From NCBI RefSeq assembly GCF_000745015.1, contig NZ_JQNA01000002.1, positions 2,294,001-2,358,000 of the forward strand: a stretch of 64,000 nt of DNA. Direction: 5' to 3'. Within the stretch, counting starts at the first letter, position 1, and every line of letters begins with the position of its first letter. The DNA is from Burkholderia sp. 9120 (GTDB lineage: Bacteria; Pseudomonadota; Gammaproteobacteria; Burkholderiales; Burkholderiaceae). The notes under the pieces are model-generated. The model did not search any database and was not told the origin of the DNA. It saw only the letters and a list, made by a program, of their open reading frames with translations. This document shows positions 30,050 to 38,275 of the stretch, one piece after another. The position numbers and the translations under genes are program-made.

Positions 30050-30277
30050 ATGACGGCCGGCAACGATATCGAAGATGAGGATGGCAGCGTAATGTCGCCT
30101 TGCATCAGCGTGTGCAGAATGGACGAGTCGACCGGCTGGTGTGAGGGCTGCCTGCGCACCATCGACGAAATCGCCAGTTGGTCTCTGTTCGACGACGACG
30201 CCAAACGCGCGGTCTGGAGTGCGATCGAAGTACGGCACACGGAATTTATGGGGAAGCACGCGAAGGAGCGGCGATGA
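30050..30277 (+). CDS. DUF1289 small cysteine protein
   Basis: A 75-residue protein whose conserved core is SPCISVCRMDESTGWCEGCLRT (split here as four cysteines: SPC, SVC, GWC, GC), likely a metal or iron-sulfur knuckle, followed by IDEIASWSLFDDDAKRAVW. This is the DUF1289 pattern of proteobacteria; function is not established. A second in-frame ATG at residue 15 (before SPC) could also start it. The last four bases overlap the MaoC start (ATGA), so the genes are coupled. Confidence 0.85.
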   Translation: MTAGNDIEDEDGSVMSPCISVCRMDESTGWCEGCLRTIDEIASWSLFDDDAKRAVWSAIEVRHTEFMGKHAKERR

Positions 30278-30741
30278 AGCCCGCACCGCGTGTCGTCACG
30301 ATCGGCGAGACGTTCAGCGCGACGCTCGAACTGTCGGCGCAATCGGTGAAATCGTTCGCCGCGCTCGTCAACGATTTGAACCCGCTGCATCACGACGACG
30401 CGTATGCCGCGCAGAGCCGCTTCGGCGGATTGATCGCGTCCGGCACGCAACCGACCGCGCATTTCATGGCGTTGCTGGCGACGCATTTTTCGCGCTACGC
30501 ACAGCCGCTCGGGCTTGAGTTCGATATCAAGCTGAAGAAGGCCGTCCACGCGACCGACACGCTCACGATCAACTGGCGCGTGCGCGACGCCTATTGGAAA
30601 GCGAGTCTGAATGGCGATCTGACGCATCTCGACGGCACGGTCGTGAATCAGCGCGGCGACGTCATGTTGATCGGCACATCGACCATTCTCGTGATGCCGA
30701 AGCCCGAAGCGGACGGATCAACCAATGCGGGCACATCATGA
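30274..30741 (+). CDS. MaoC-like (hotdog) dehydratase
   Basis: A 155-residue hotdog-fold protein, predicted (R)-specific enoyl-CoA hydratase or related dehydratase. The ATG at 30274 follows GAAGGAG and overlaps the DUF1289 stop; longer frames have no similarity. The hydratase motif with catalytic Asp and His is VNDLNPLHHDDAYA (about 27-40), followed by the SRFGGLIASGTQPTAHFM helix. Its substrate is unknown. The stop overlaps the next start (ATGA), tying it to the metallo-hydrolase. Confidence 0.9.
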   Translation: MKPAPRVVTIGETFSATLELSAQSVKSFAALVNDLNPLHHDDAYAAQSRFGGLIASGTQPTAHFMALLATHFSRYAQPLGLEFDIKLKKAVHATDTLTINWRVRDAYWKASLNGDLTHLDGTVVNQRGDVMLIGTSTILVMPKPEADGSTNAGTS

Positions 30742-31691
30742 TCGCGCTGCCGGAATCGATACGGGTTTTCGAACGCGGCTGGCTGTCGTCGAATAACGTG
30801 CTGCTGGTCGACGACGCGTGCGCCGCGCTCGTCGATACCGGCTATGCGAGCCACGCGCCGCAGACGATCGCGCTGGTGCGGCAAGCGCTCGGCGCCCGGC
30901 CGCTGGATCTGATCGTCAACACGCACTTGCACTCGGACCACTGCGGCGGCAATGCGCAGTTGCAGGCGGCGTGGCCGTGCCGCACTGTTATTCCGGCTTC
31001 CGAGGCCGATGTCGTGCGCGACTGGGACGAAAGCCGTCTGACGTTTCGCGCCACCGGTCAGACCTGCGAGCGCTTCGATTTCACCGGCACGATGACGGCC
31101 GGTACGCGGTTGCGGCTCGGTGCGCTTGACTGGGAGGTGCTCGGCGCGCCCGGTCACGACCCGCATTCGTTGATGCTGTATTGCGCGGACGAACGCATCC
31201 TGATCAGCGCGGACGCGTTGTGGGAAAACGGCTTCGGCGTGATCTTTCCGGAGCTGGAAGGCGAAAGCGGATTCGCTGAAGAACAGGCGGTGCTCGAAGC
31301 GATTGCGAAACTCGATGTGCGTGTCGTGATTCCGGGCCACGGCGCGCCGTTCACGAATGTCGAGCAGGCGCTTGAACGCGCGTTCTCGCGTGTTGCCTGG
31401 TTGCGTGCAGACCCCACGCGCAACGCGAAGAATGCGCTGAAGGTGTTGATCGTGTTCAAGCTGCTTGAAATCCGTGCGATGAGTTTTGATGCGCTGGTGC
31501 GAATGGTGGATAGCGCTGAGGTGATGCGCGCGGCGGCGGCGATGCTCGCGCCGAGTGACGAGTGGCCTGCGCTGCTGCGGGGAATCGTCGAGGAACTTGC
31601 GGCGAAGAATGGGCCGTTGGAGCTGGAAGGCGAGCTGATCTTTGCGCGGGATTCAAAACCGTTGGTACAAAAAGAAAACCGCTCGACCTGA
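30738..31691 (+). CDS. Metallo-beta-lactamase-fold hydrolase
   Basis: A 317-residue predicted metal-dependent hydrolase. ATG 30738 overlaps the MaoC stop. The metal motif HLHSDH is at 63-68 (IVNTHLHSDHCGG), with further ligands in GAPGHDPHSLML, LISADALWEN and VIPGHGAPF. The C-terminal helical part (KVLIVFKLLEIRAMSFDAL) is typical of larger glyoxalase-II-like or SoxH-like relatives. It is unlike the metallo-hydrolase near 10 kb beyond the fold. Codons in its last 250 bases are richer in G and T than usual. It ends the four-gene run. Confidence 0.88.
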   Translation: MIALPESIRVFERGWLSSNNVLLVDDACAALVDTGYASHAPQTIALVRQALGARPLDLIVNTHLHSDHCGGNAQLQAAWPCRTVIPASEADVVRDWDESRLTFRATGQTCERFDFTGTMTAGTRLRLGALDWEVLGAPGHDPHSLMLYCADERILISADALWENGFGVIFPELEGESGFAEEQAVLEAIAKLDVRVVIPGHGAPFTNVEQALERAFSRVAWLRADPTRNAKNALKVLIVFKLLEIRAMSFDALVRMVDSAEVMRAAAAMLAPSDEWPALLRGIVEELAAKNGPLELEGELIFARDSKPLVQKENRST

Positions 31692-31918
31692 AGAACAAGG
31701 CGAGCGGCGGAAATTCTGTCGGACGTGATCAGCGTCTAGTTCAATGATACGCGTGGCGGATTTTTGACCGCATTGGTGATTTCCCTACAGAAGGTTGACG
31801 GGTCGTTTTAAAGCGGCATACGCATGGCGGTATGGAGCGTCGTAGTCGCTGGCTTTTGCTCGTATTAGGCTGGTGGGGTGAATAATCGGGTTTGTGGTTA
31901 TTCTGGAATCCGTAGGGT
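31692..31918. other. Spacer before repeat copy 2
   Basis: A stem CCGCTCG (31679-31685, in the last codons of the gene) with CGAGCGG (31701-31707) may end the upstream operon, but lacks a T run. Nothing else was recognised; the sequence is less GC-rich than its surroundings. Confidence 0.35.
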
Positions 31919-32634
31919 TGGCCTTTCCTTGCTGTCTTAGTGGTCTGCTAGCGTTGCCCCTGTGCGGGGCGGCACCTACTTTTCTTTGCCTGCCGCAAAG
32001 CAAAGTAGGCAAAAGAAAGCGGCTCACACCGCTAACCATTAAGCGGAGCCCGTGGTCCGCGATGGGTAGTGGTGCATCTGGAATCCGTGCCCTCGCGCAT
32101 TTGGCGGTAGCGGCACAGCAGTCATTCTTCCGGCGGCGCTGCGCGCGCCCCAACGACCGTTCACATACCGTCAGCACGTATGCGTGTCCCTCGCGGTGCA
32201 CATGCTGCCGAACGGTTTGCTTGTAAGCGGCGGCTGCGGGTCGCGCAGTCGGGCCAATCGGGAGGCGATGAACTGTGGAAGATTTGGGAGGCTACGGGCG
32301 CGCTGAATGGCCGCAATTTCGAAGCGCCGCGCACGCGAAGAGGTGGGGCAATCGAAGACCGTGAGCGTTGGAAATTGCAGGTGGTTTGAAGACCGACCGC
32401 ACGGCGCGCGAAGCGCCACCGGAAGAATGACTGCTGTGCCACGAGCGCGCAGTATGCGAGAGCACAGATTCCAGATGAGCCACTACCCATCGCAGACCAC
32501 GGGACCCACTTCAGAATTAGCGGTGTGAGCCGCTTTCTTTTGCTTACTTTGCTTTGCGGCAGGCAAAGAAAAGTGAGTGCCGCCCCGCACAGGGGCAACG
32601 CTAATAGACCACTAAGAAAGCAAGGAAAGGCCAA
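31919..32634. repeat. Dispersed palindromic element, copy 2 (about 716 bp, inverted relative to copy 1)
   Basis: It opens with TTGGCCTTTCCTTGCTGTC and closes with the complement AGCAAGGAAAGGCCAA, with arms of about 240-250 bases. Its middle (AACTGTGGAAGATTTG, GCCGCAATTTCGAAGCGC, GAAGAGGTGGGG) matches copy 1 read on the other strand, so the two copies are inverted with respect to each other. The arms differ by scattered substitutions and the 30-bp palindrome is only half kept. The hydrolase gene at 32652 ends 18 bases from its right edge. Frames inside the element are not credible genes. Confidence 0.85.
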
Positions 32635-32651
32635 AGTAAAAGCCAACCACG

Positions 32652-33542
32652 CTACTGCTCAACAGCCTCAAAAAACGCCAACATCTCAGCAAAAAGCTCT
32701 CCCGATGCCTCCTCAGGAATATAGTGCCCACAAGAAAGCGCCCTGCCGCTAACATCCCGCGCCACATGCCGCCACTCCCCGAGCGCATCGAAGCACTTCT
32801 CAATCACGCCCTTATCCCCCCAAAGCACGCGCAGCGGACACCCAATCTTATGTCCGCGTTCAACATCAGCACGATCGTGCTCCAGATCGACACTAGCCGA
32901 CGCCCGATAATCCTCGCACATAGCATGCACAGCACCAGGCTGCGCGAGCGCCGACCGATAAGCATCAAGTGAAGCAGGATCAAACACCGCCAGCCCGGCA
33001 TGACGGCTCCCCATCACCGCATCGACATAAGCAGCGGGATCGGCACCGATCAGCGTCTCAGGCAACGGCTCCGGCTGAATCAGAAAAAACCAGTGGAAAT
33101 AAAGCGTCGCAAACGTGCGATCGGTCGCCTCATACATCGCAAGCGTCGGCGCAATATCGAGCAGCATCAAACGCTCGACCGCATCGGCATGATCCAGCGC
33201 CATCCGATGCGCGACCCGCGCGCCGCGATCATGCGCGCACACCAGAAAACGTTCGAAGCCGAAATGCCGCATCACGGCAACCTGATCGGCCGCCATCGTG
33301 CGTTTGGAATACGGTGTGTGAGCGGCGTCGCTCGGCGGCTTGCCCGATGCGCCGTAGCCACGCAGATCGGTGGCGATCACGGTGAAGTGCTCAGCCAGTT
33401 GCTCAGCGCAACGCGCCCAGATCAGATGCGACTGCGGATGGCCGTGCAGCAACAGAAGCGGCGGCCCCGCTCCGCCCTTCACTCCGAAAATATCGACATC
33501 GCCCACGGCGACGCGAAAGGGCGTGAAATTCTCGAAGGCCAT
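32652..33542 (-). CDS. Haloacetate-dehalogenase-like alpha/beta hydrolase
   Basis: A 296-residue cytosolic enzyme resembling fluoroacetate dehalogenases. The start at 33542 (MAFENFTPFR) is preferred to 33587 because family similarity begins there, though its ribosome-binding site is weak. The oxyanion block is LHGHPQSHLIWARCAEQLA and DLRGYGASGKP. The aspartate nucleophile is D105 in AHDRGARVAHRMALDH, with R106 and R109 as carboxylate binders. The halide-binding candidates are H150, W151 (YFHWFFLIQPEPLPE) and Y212, and the catalytic base is H273 (SCGHYIPEE). Aspartate rather than serine at the nucleophile position rules out a simple esterase. An epoxide hydrolase is the main alternative. Confidence 0.87.
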   Translation of the reverse strand: MAFENFTPFRVAVGDVDIFGVKGGAGPPLLLLHGHPQSHLIWARCAEQLAEHFTVIATDLRGYGASGKPPSDAAHTPYSKRTMAADQVAVMRHFGFERFLVCAHDRGARVAHRMALDHADAVERLMLLDIAPTLAMYEATDRTFATLYFHWFFLIQPEPLPETLIGADPAAYVDAVMGSRHAGLAVFDPASLDAYRSALAQPGAVHAMCEDYRASASVDLEHDRADVERGHKIGCPLRVLWGDKGVIEKCFDALGEWRHVARDVSGRALSCGHYIPEEASGELFAEMLAFFEAVEQ

Positions 33543-33688
33543 GGCGTCTCTCTTGTCATTACGAGTCAACGCATTGTAGGAGCCCAATGTGTCCTCGCGA
33601 GGTGGGTTAGCCCACGCAAGCGTAGAACCTGAACTCTCCTTCCACCTGTTCTAAACAGACCTGCGTTACTCGAGCGACAGGCATCGCC

Positions 33689-33707
33689 TATAATCGAACG
33701 ATCGTTC
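33689..33707 (+). promoter_or_regulatory. Promoter -10 with adjacent 12-bp palindrome before nitronate monooxygenase
   Basis: A perfect TATAAT (33689-33694) is followed one base later by the perfect palindrome GAACGATCGTTC (33696-33707). The -35 is weak (TTACTC at 33666). A palindrome at the start of transcription fits a repressor operator, perhaps TetR-type; no such regulator is adjacent. Confidence 0.5.
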
Positions 33708-33869
33708 TTTAATTGTCGGGCGGAACGTGTCGTATCGCGCATGCGTGGTGAGGCGGCGGCAAGATCGCGCCGCCCCGCCTCGGCGCAATGCACGCCATGT
33801 GCCGCTAAACTCGTACACGCCGGACGCGCCAACGCCGTACCGGTCCGATCAAAACTGGAGACTCGCATC

Positions 33870-34829
33870 ATGGCATTGCCCGCCGTTCTGCAAAAACTCG
33901 CGCTGCCCGTCGTTGCCTCGCCGATGTTTATCGTCAGCTATCCCGAACTGGTATTGGCTCAATGTAAGGCCGGTATCGTCGGTTCGTTTCCCGCGTTGAA
34001 CGCGCGCCCGGCCGAATTGCTCGACGAATGGCTCACGCAGATTCAGACGCAACTCGCCGAGCACAAGGCCGCCAATCCGGATGCGATCATCGGGCCGATC
34101 GCCGTCAACCAGATCGTTCATCAATCGAATACGCGGCTTGAGCACGACGTGCGCGTGTGCGTCAACCACAAGATCCCGATCTTCATCACGAGCCTGCGTG
34201 CGCCGTCGCGTGAAATCGTCGACGCCGTGCATAGCTACGGCGGCATCGTGCTGCATGACGTGATCAATCTGCGTCACGCGCAGAAGGCGCTCGAAGCGGG
34301 CGTCGACGGTCTGATCCTGGTGGCCTCCGGCGCCGGTGGCCACGCGGGCACGACCTCGCCGTTCGCGCTGGTCGGCGAAGTGCGGCGCATGTTCGACGGC
34401 CCGATCATTCTGTCGGGCTCGATCGCCAACGGCGGCTCGATCCTCGCCGCCCAGGCCATGGGCGCGGACCTCGCGTATATGGGCACGCGCTTCATCGCGA
34501 CCAAAGAGGCGCACGCGGTCGAGAGCTACAAGCAGGCCATCGTCAGCTCCACCGCGTCGGACATCATCTACACGAACCTGTTCACCGGCGTGCACGGTAA
34601 CTACATTCGCGAAAGCATCGTCAACGCGGGGCTCGACCCGGACGCGCTGCCGGAGTCGGACAAGACCGCGATGAACTTCGCCAGCGACAAGGCGAAGGCG
34701 TGGAAAGACATCTGGGGCGCAGGCCAGGGCGTCGGCTTGATGGACGACGTGCCGAGCGTCGGCGAGCTGGTGCAGCGCCTGTCGAAGGAATACGACGACG
34801 CGAAGGCGCGGCTGGGAATCGCACGCTAA
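33870..34829 (+). CDS. Nitronate monooxygenase (2-nitropropane dioxygenase family)
   Basis: FMN enzyme oxidising alkyl nitronates such as propionate 3-nitronate, 319 residues. ATG 33870 follows TGGAG and starts the conserved MALPAVLQKLALPVVASPMF. TIM-barrel FMN contacts: SPMFIVSYPELVLAQCKAGIVGSFPALNAR, VNQIVHQSN, the glycine loop ASGAGGHAGTTSPFALVGEVRR (with the usual catalytic-type His) and SIANGGSILAAQAMGADLAYMGTRF. The gene probably has its own promoter (33689). Substrate is inferred from family. The convergent LysR gene ends 30 bases beyond. Confidence 0.93.
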   Translation: MALPAVLQKLALPVVASPMFIVSYPELVLAQCKAGIVGSFPALNARPAELLDEWLTQIQTQLAEHKAANPDAIIGPIAVNQIVHQSNTRLEHDVRVCVNHKIPIFITSLRAPSREIVDAVHSYGGIVLHDVINLRHAQKALEAGVDGLILVASGAGGHAGTTSPFALVGEVRRMFDGPIILSGSIANGGSILAAQAMGADLAYMGTRFIATKEAHAVESYKQAIVSSTASDIIYTNLFTGVHGNYIRESIVNAGLDPDALPESDKTAMNFASDKAKAWKDIWGAGQGVGLMDDVPSVGELVQRLSKEYDDAKARLGIAR

Positions 34830-34861
34830 TCGTTTCATCTGCCGCCGGGCGTCACCGCGAA

Positions 34862-35800
34862 TCAGCGCACGGCCATCGCCTTGATCTGCCCCAGCGACGG
34901 CCACAACGACTCGTTCGCGAACCGCTCGGCCAGAAAGTCGACGAACGATCGCACCTTGGCCGACAGATGCCGCCGGCTCGCGTAGACCACGTGGATCGGC
35001 AGTTCGCGCGGCGGCACTTCGTCCACCAGCAGCGGCACCAGCCGACCGGCGGCCAGATCGTCGCCGATCACCTCGGTGCCGAGCATCGCGATACCCGCCC
35101 CTTGCAGCACGATCACGCGCTGCGCCTCCAGATGGTTGACGATCAGATTGCCCGACAGGCGCACGCGCGGCGATGCGTCGCCGGATGCGGTTGCGAGTTC
35201 GAGCGTCGAGACGCCCGCGTATTGCAGATAGTTGTGGCGCGCCAGCTCGGCAGCCGTCTTCGGCGTGCCGTGCCGCTTCAGATAGGCCGGCGACGCGCAT
35301 AGCACAAGATGCGCGGTCGCAATCTGCCGCGCGATCAGCGACGACGACTTCAACCCGCTCGGCGAGGCGCGGATCGCGACGTCGAAGCCTTCGTCGATCA
35401 GTTCGACCACGCGGTCGGACAAGGTGATGTCGACGGTGACCTGCGGATAGTGCGCGGCATAGTCGGCCACGGCGGCCATCACGTGGCTCAAGCCAAACGC
35501 CGATAGCGACGACACCCGCAAGCGCCCTTGCGGCACGACACTCGCCGCGCCGACCACCTGCTCGGCTTCCTCCAGTTCGGTGAGCACCTGACTCAGGCGC
35601 TCGTAGTATTCGCGGCCGGCCTCGGTGGGCGCGACGCGGCGCGTGGTGCGGTTCAGCAGACGCGCGCCGAGCTGCTGCTCGAGGTGCATGACATGCTTGC
35701 TGGCCATCGCCGCCGACATCTCCATCCGTTCCGCCGCGCCGACAAAGCTGCCGACTTCCACCACATGGCGGAACACTTTCATGCTGACGAGGGTATCCAT
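34862..35800 (-). CDS. LysR-family transcriptional regulator
   Basis: A 312-residue DNA-binding regulator. The winged helix-turn-helix occupies about 1-60 (VEVGSFVGAAERMEMSAAMASKHVMHLEQQLGARLLNRTTRRV), followed by a linker helix and a periplasmic-binding-type effector domain (about 90-300). The TRRVAPTEAGREYYERLSQVL boundary is of the DmlR/YhjC class common in Burkholderia. Its target is unknown: the usual divergent partner would be upstream, but the gene there is a porin on the same strand, about 215 bases away. It is convergent with the nitronate monooxygenase. Confidence 0.93.
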   Translation of the reverse strand: MDTLVSMKVFRHVVEVGSFVGAAERMEMSAAMASKHVMHLEQQLGARLLNRTTRRVAPTEAGREYYERLSQVLTELEEAEQVVGAASVVPQGRLRVSSLSAFGLSHVMAAVADYAAHYPQVTVDITLSDRVVELIDEGFDVAIRASPSGLKSSSLIARQIATAHLVLCASPAYLKRHGTPKTAAELARHNYLQYAGVSTLELATASGDASPRVRLSGNLIVNHLEAQRVIVLQGAGIAMLGTEVIGDDLAAGRLVPLLVDEVPPRELPIHVVYASRRHLSAKVRSFVDFLAERFANESLWPSLGQIKAMAVR

Positions 35801-35904
35801 CTCAATCGCTCGCTTGAGGAATCAATCGACGCCATTCTGCCGGGTTTATAAAAAACTGGTTAGCAAAGACGTCGCCGACAGCAAGCTTGCCTGGCTGGAA
35901 ATGA

Positions 35905-35935
35905 AAAAGCCCGCCTTCCGAAGAAAGCGGGCTTT
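35905..35935 (-). terminator. Terminator of the porin gene
   Basis: Inverted arms AAAGCCCGC and GCGGGCTTT with an inner TTC / GAA pairing. Read on the minus strand the stem runs into five T, which suits the porin ending at 36014. Confidence 0.8.
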
Positions 35936-36013
35936 GCGAATGCCACCGGTTTGGGACGTCGCGCGGCGGCCTGAGTTGCGTAGGCGCGCCGCGCGGGTCG
36001 TGCGGTAAAGCGC

Positions 36014-37099
36014 TTAGAACTTCGCGCGCAGACCGACGCCGTACGTGTTGCCGCTCGACTGGTTGGTGATGTGGTCGTACATGTACGCGGCGTACACGTC
36101 CGTACGCTTGGACAGCGGGTAGTCGTAGCCGAGCGCAGCCGTCTGACGGGTCTGGTCGAGACCGCCGCCGTCGCGCGAGTATGCGTACGACGCCATCACC
36201 GTGCCCGGACCGACCGGCACCGAAGCGCCGCCCTGCGCCGTGTTCACGTGCCAGCTCGTGATTTGCTGATCGTTGTACGTGTACATGTACTGGCCGAAGA
36301 ATTTCACGAACTTGAGGTCGTACGAAGCGCCGACTTGCGCGACGCTCTGGCTCTTCAGGCCGGGAACGCCCGACGCCGCGAAGCTGCCGAGGTCGCTCGG
36401 CACGTTGTTGAAGTTCACGTACTGGTACACCGCCGTCGCCGCGAACGGGCCGTGGAAATACAGCACCTGGCCGCTCCACTTCTTCGCGCCGTTCTCGGTC
36501 GTGTTGCCGAGCGCGTACATAGCCGTCGCGCTCAGGCCGTTGAAGTTCGGCGACGAGTACGACACCGCGTTGCTCCAGCCGGAATCGCCGGTCACGCCCT
36601 GGTCGGTGTTGTAAGTCGGGAACGTGCCGAGGCCGAGGTACGTGTGCCACACCATCGGCGAGAATTCGTACGAGTCGACGAACGGGTTGAACAGAATCGT
36701 CGAAATGAACAGCGGCGTCGTCAGACGGCCGGCCGTGATCGTGCCGTACGGCGATTCGATACCCACATACGCGTTACGCGAAAACATCGTGTCGCCGGTG
36801 AAGCGGCCGTACTGGCCGTTCTGCGCGAGGAAGAAGCCTTCGATCGTGAAGATCGCCTTGTAGCCGTTGCCCAGATCTTCCGCCCCCTTCAAGCCCCAGT
36901 ACGACGTCGACATACCGCCGCCGGACACTTCCGCGGCGCTCTTGCCATTCGGGAATTTCTGCGAGCCGACCCATTCGTCGACCTGACCGTAAAGCTGCAC
37001 GCTCGATTGCGCAAAGGCAGCCGATGCGCTGGCCAGCAGAGCGGCGCACGCAGTGGCCTTGAGGGTGGTCTTCAGCGCACTGCTGATGCTTGTATTCAT
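36014..37099 (-). CDS. Gram-negative (OmpC-type) porin
   Basis: Outer-membrane trimeric beta-barrel channel of 361 residues. The start at 37099 follows AGGAG and begins a signal peptide (MNTSISSALKTTLKATACAA, cleavage after AFA before QSS). The mature protein opens with SSVQLYGQVDEWVG, a Burkholderia porin hallmark, shows alternating barrel strands, the L3 region near TAGRLTTPLFISTILFNPF, and ends in aromatic LRAKF as needed for outer-membrane insertion. Solute unknown. Three boxes ATATCG(GT)CTG lie upstream and may bind a regulator. Confidence 0.93.
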   Translation of the reverse strand: MNTSISSALKTTLKATACAALLASASAAFAQSSVQLYGQVDEWVGSQKFPNGKSAAEVSGGGMSTSYWGLKGAEDLGNGYKAIFTIEGFFLAQNGQYGRFTGDTMFSRNAYVGIESPYGTITAGRLTTPLFISTILFNPFVDSYEFSPMVWHTYLGLGTFPTYNTDQGVTGDSGWSNAVSYSSPNFNGLSATAMYALGNTTENGAKKWSGQVLYFHGPFAATAVYQYVNFNNVPSDLGSFAASGVPGLKSQSVAQVGASYDLKFVKFFGQYMYTYNDQQITSWHVNTAQGGASVPVGPGTVMASYAYSRDGGGLDQTRQTAALGYDYPLSKRTDVYAAYMYDHITNQSSGNTYGVGLRAKF

Positions 37100-37681
37100 G
37101 GGTTCTCCTGTCTTTGTCAAAAGGGTGTGGCTGTGCGAAAGGGGGAGCTCGCGCGAACCATTTGTTGTTGTCCGTTCGATCGTCGAGCCAATCTGGGCGG
37201 GACCATCTTTGCGGACCATTTTTATGGACAAAAATATCGCTGGTTATTGCCGGTATATCGGTCTGGTTAGTTTTGTCGAATATCGGTCTGATAAAGCTCC
37301 GCCGATTAACCCGTGAGCCCTGCCCCGGCCGTTTATGCTGCAATGCGCAAAACACCGCCAACGCTACGTCCGAAGCGGTGATAACGCATCAAATGACATG
37401 CGGATGACGCAGTGCCGCAGAAACGATGAAATTTGACGACAACAGGAGGATTACCGCCGGGTGTTTTCAAAAAAGTGTGGCGTCGAAACGTCACATTGAC
37501 GGCGGCTGAATGGCCGGAGGCGGTGCGCGGAGATAAAGCAGGCGACTTGAAAGCCGGGAGAAACGATCGGGCCGAATGCGAAAGCGCATTAGCCGATGGG
37601 CACTGAAGGTGTTGAGAGTGTTGAACGGCGTTGGCGCGCCGTGCGTAGTCGAACCGAACCCGAAGCTAACGCGACTCGCGA
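37100..37681. promoter_or_regulatory. Porin upstream region with iterated ATATCG boxes
   Basis: About 580 bases without a gene. An 11-base box, ATATCGGTCTG, occurs at 37255-37265 and 37280-37290, and a shorter form, ATATCGCTG, at 37234-37242. The spacing of 21 and 25 bases puts them on nearly the same face of the helix. They are 135-190 bases before the porin start. The remaining sequence to 37681 shows no clear promoter or RNA. Confidence 0.45.
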
Positions 37682-38275
37682 CTAGTTGCGGTAAGGCGAA
37701 CCTTCCGGTTGACGCGGATCCTCGCCTTGGCGCGGCATGCCGCGTCCCGAACCACGCTCTTCGTTATAGCGGGCGACGTCGGCGCGAATCGAGCCCGCGC
37801 GAACCGGCGCATTGGCCGGCGGCCGAGGCACGCCACGCGACTCGGCGCTGACCGGCGTAATGGCGCCGGCGTACTGCATGCCGCCGCGGCCTTCGCCGGG
37901 ATAACCAACCGGACCCGCGACGCGGCGCATGCCCGGGTTATAGACGCCAAAACCGTTGTTGCCGCCATTCCTGCCCGCGAAGTTCGCGCCGCCGCGTGGC
38001 AAGCCCGCATTGCGGTCAACCGCAAGGTTACGGGCGGAAGTCGGCCTTTCGGCCGGCATACCGTCGTAGCGGCCGCCGCCCCGCGTCTCACCCCGCATGG
38101 CGTGGTTCGCGGCGACATGCGAATACCCACCGCCGCCGAAGTGCGGCGCGCCCGGCGCTTTCGCATAGGCGAACGAGCACAGCGCGGCGATAACCGCGCC
38201 CAACGCCCAGTGCTTCGTTCTCGACAACCCGTCCACCTGATGACTCACATGCCCGAAGACTTGCCTGGAGTCCAT
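37682..38275 (-). CDS. Exported Gly/Arg-rich protein of unknown function
   Basis: An open frame of 197 residues from the ATG at 38275; it is open up to 38398, so the start is uncertain, and no ribosome-binding site settles it. After a short N-terminal stretch there is a hydrophobic segment HWALGAVIAALCSFAYA before KAPGAPHF, a likely late signal peptide. The rest is low-complexity, rich in Gly, Arg, Asn and Pro (ARNLAVDRNAGLPRGGANFA, GRNGGNNGFGVYNPGMRR), without cysteines or catalytic motifs. It looks natively disordered and possibly RNA-, polysaccharide- or surface-associated. Not recognised. Confidence 0.55.
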   Translation of the reverse strand: MDSRQVFGHVSHQVDGLSRTKHWALGAVIAALCSFAYAKAPGAPHFGGGGYSHVAANHAMRGETRGGGRYDGMPAERPTSARNLAVDRNAGLPRGGANFAGRNGGNNGFGVYNPGMRRVAGPVGYPGEGRGGMQYAGAITPVSAESRGVPRPPANAPVRAGSIRADVARYNEERGSGRGMPRQGEDPRQPEGSPYRN

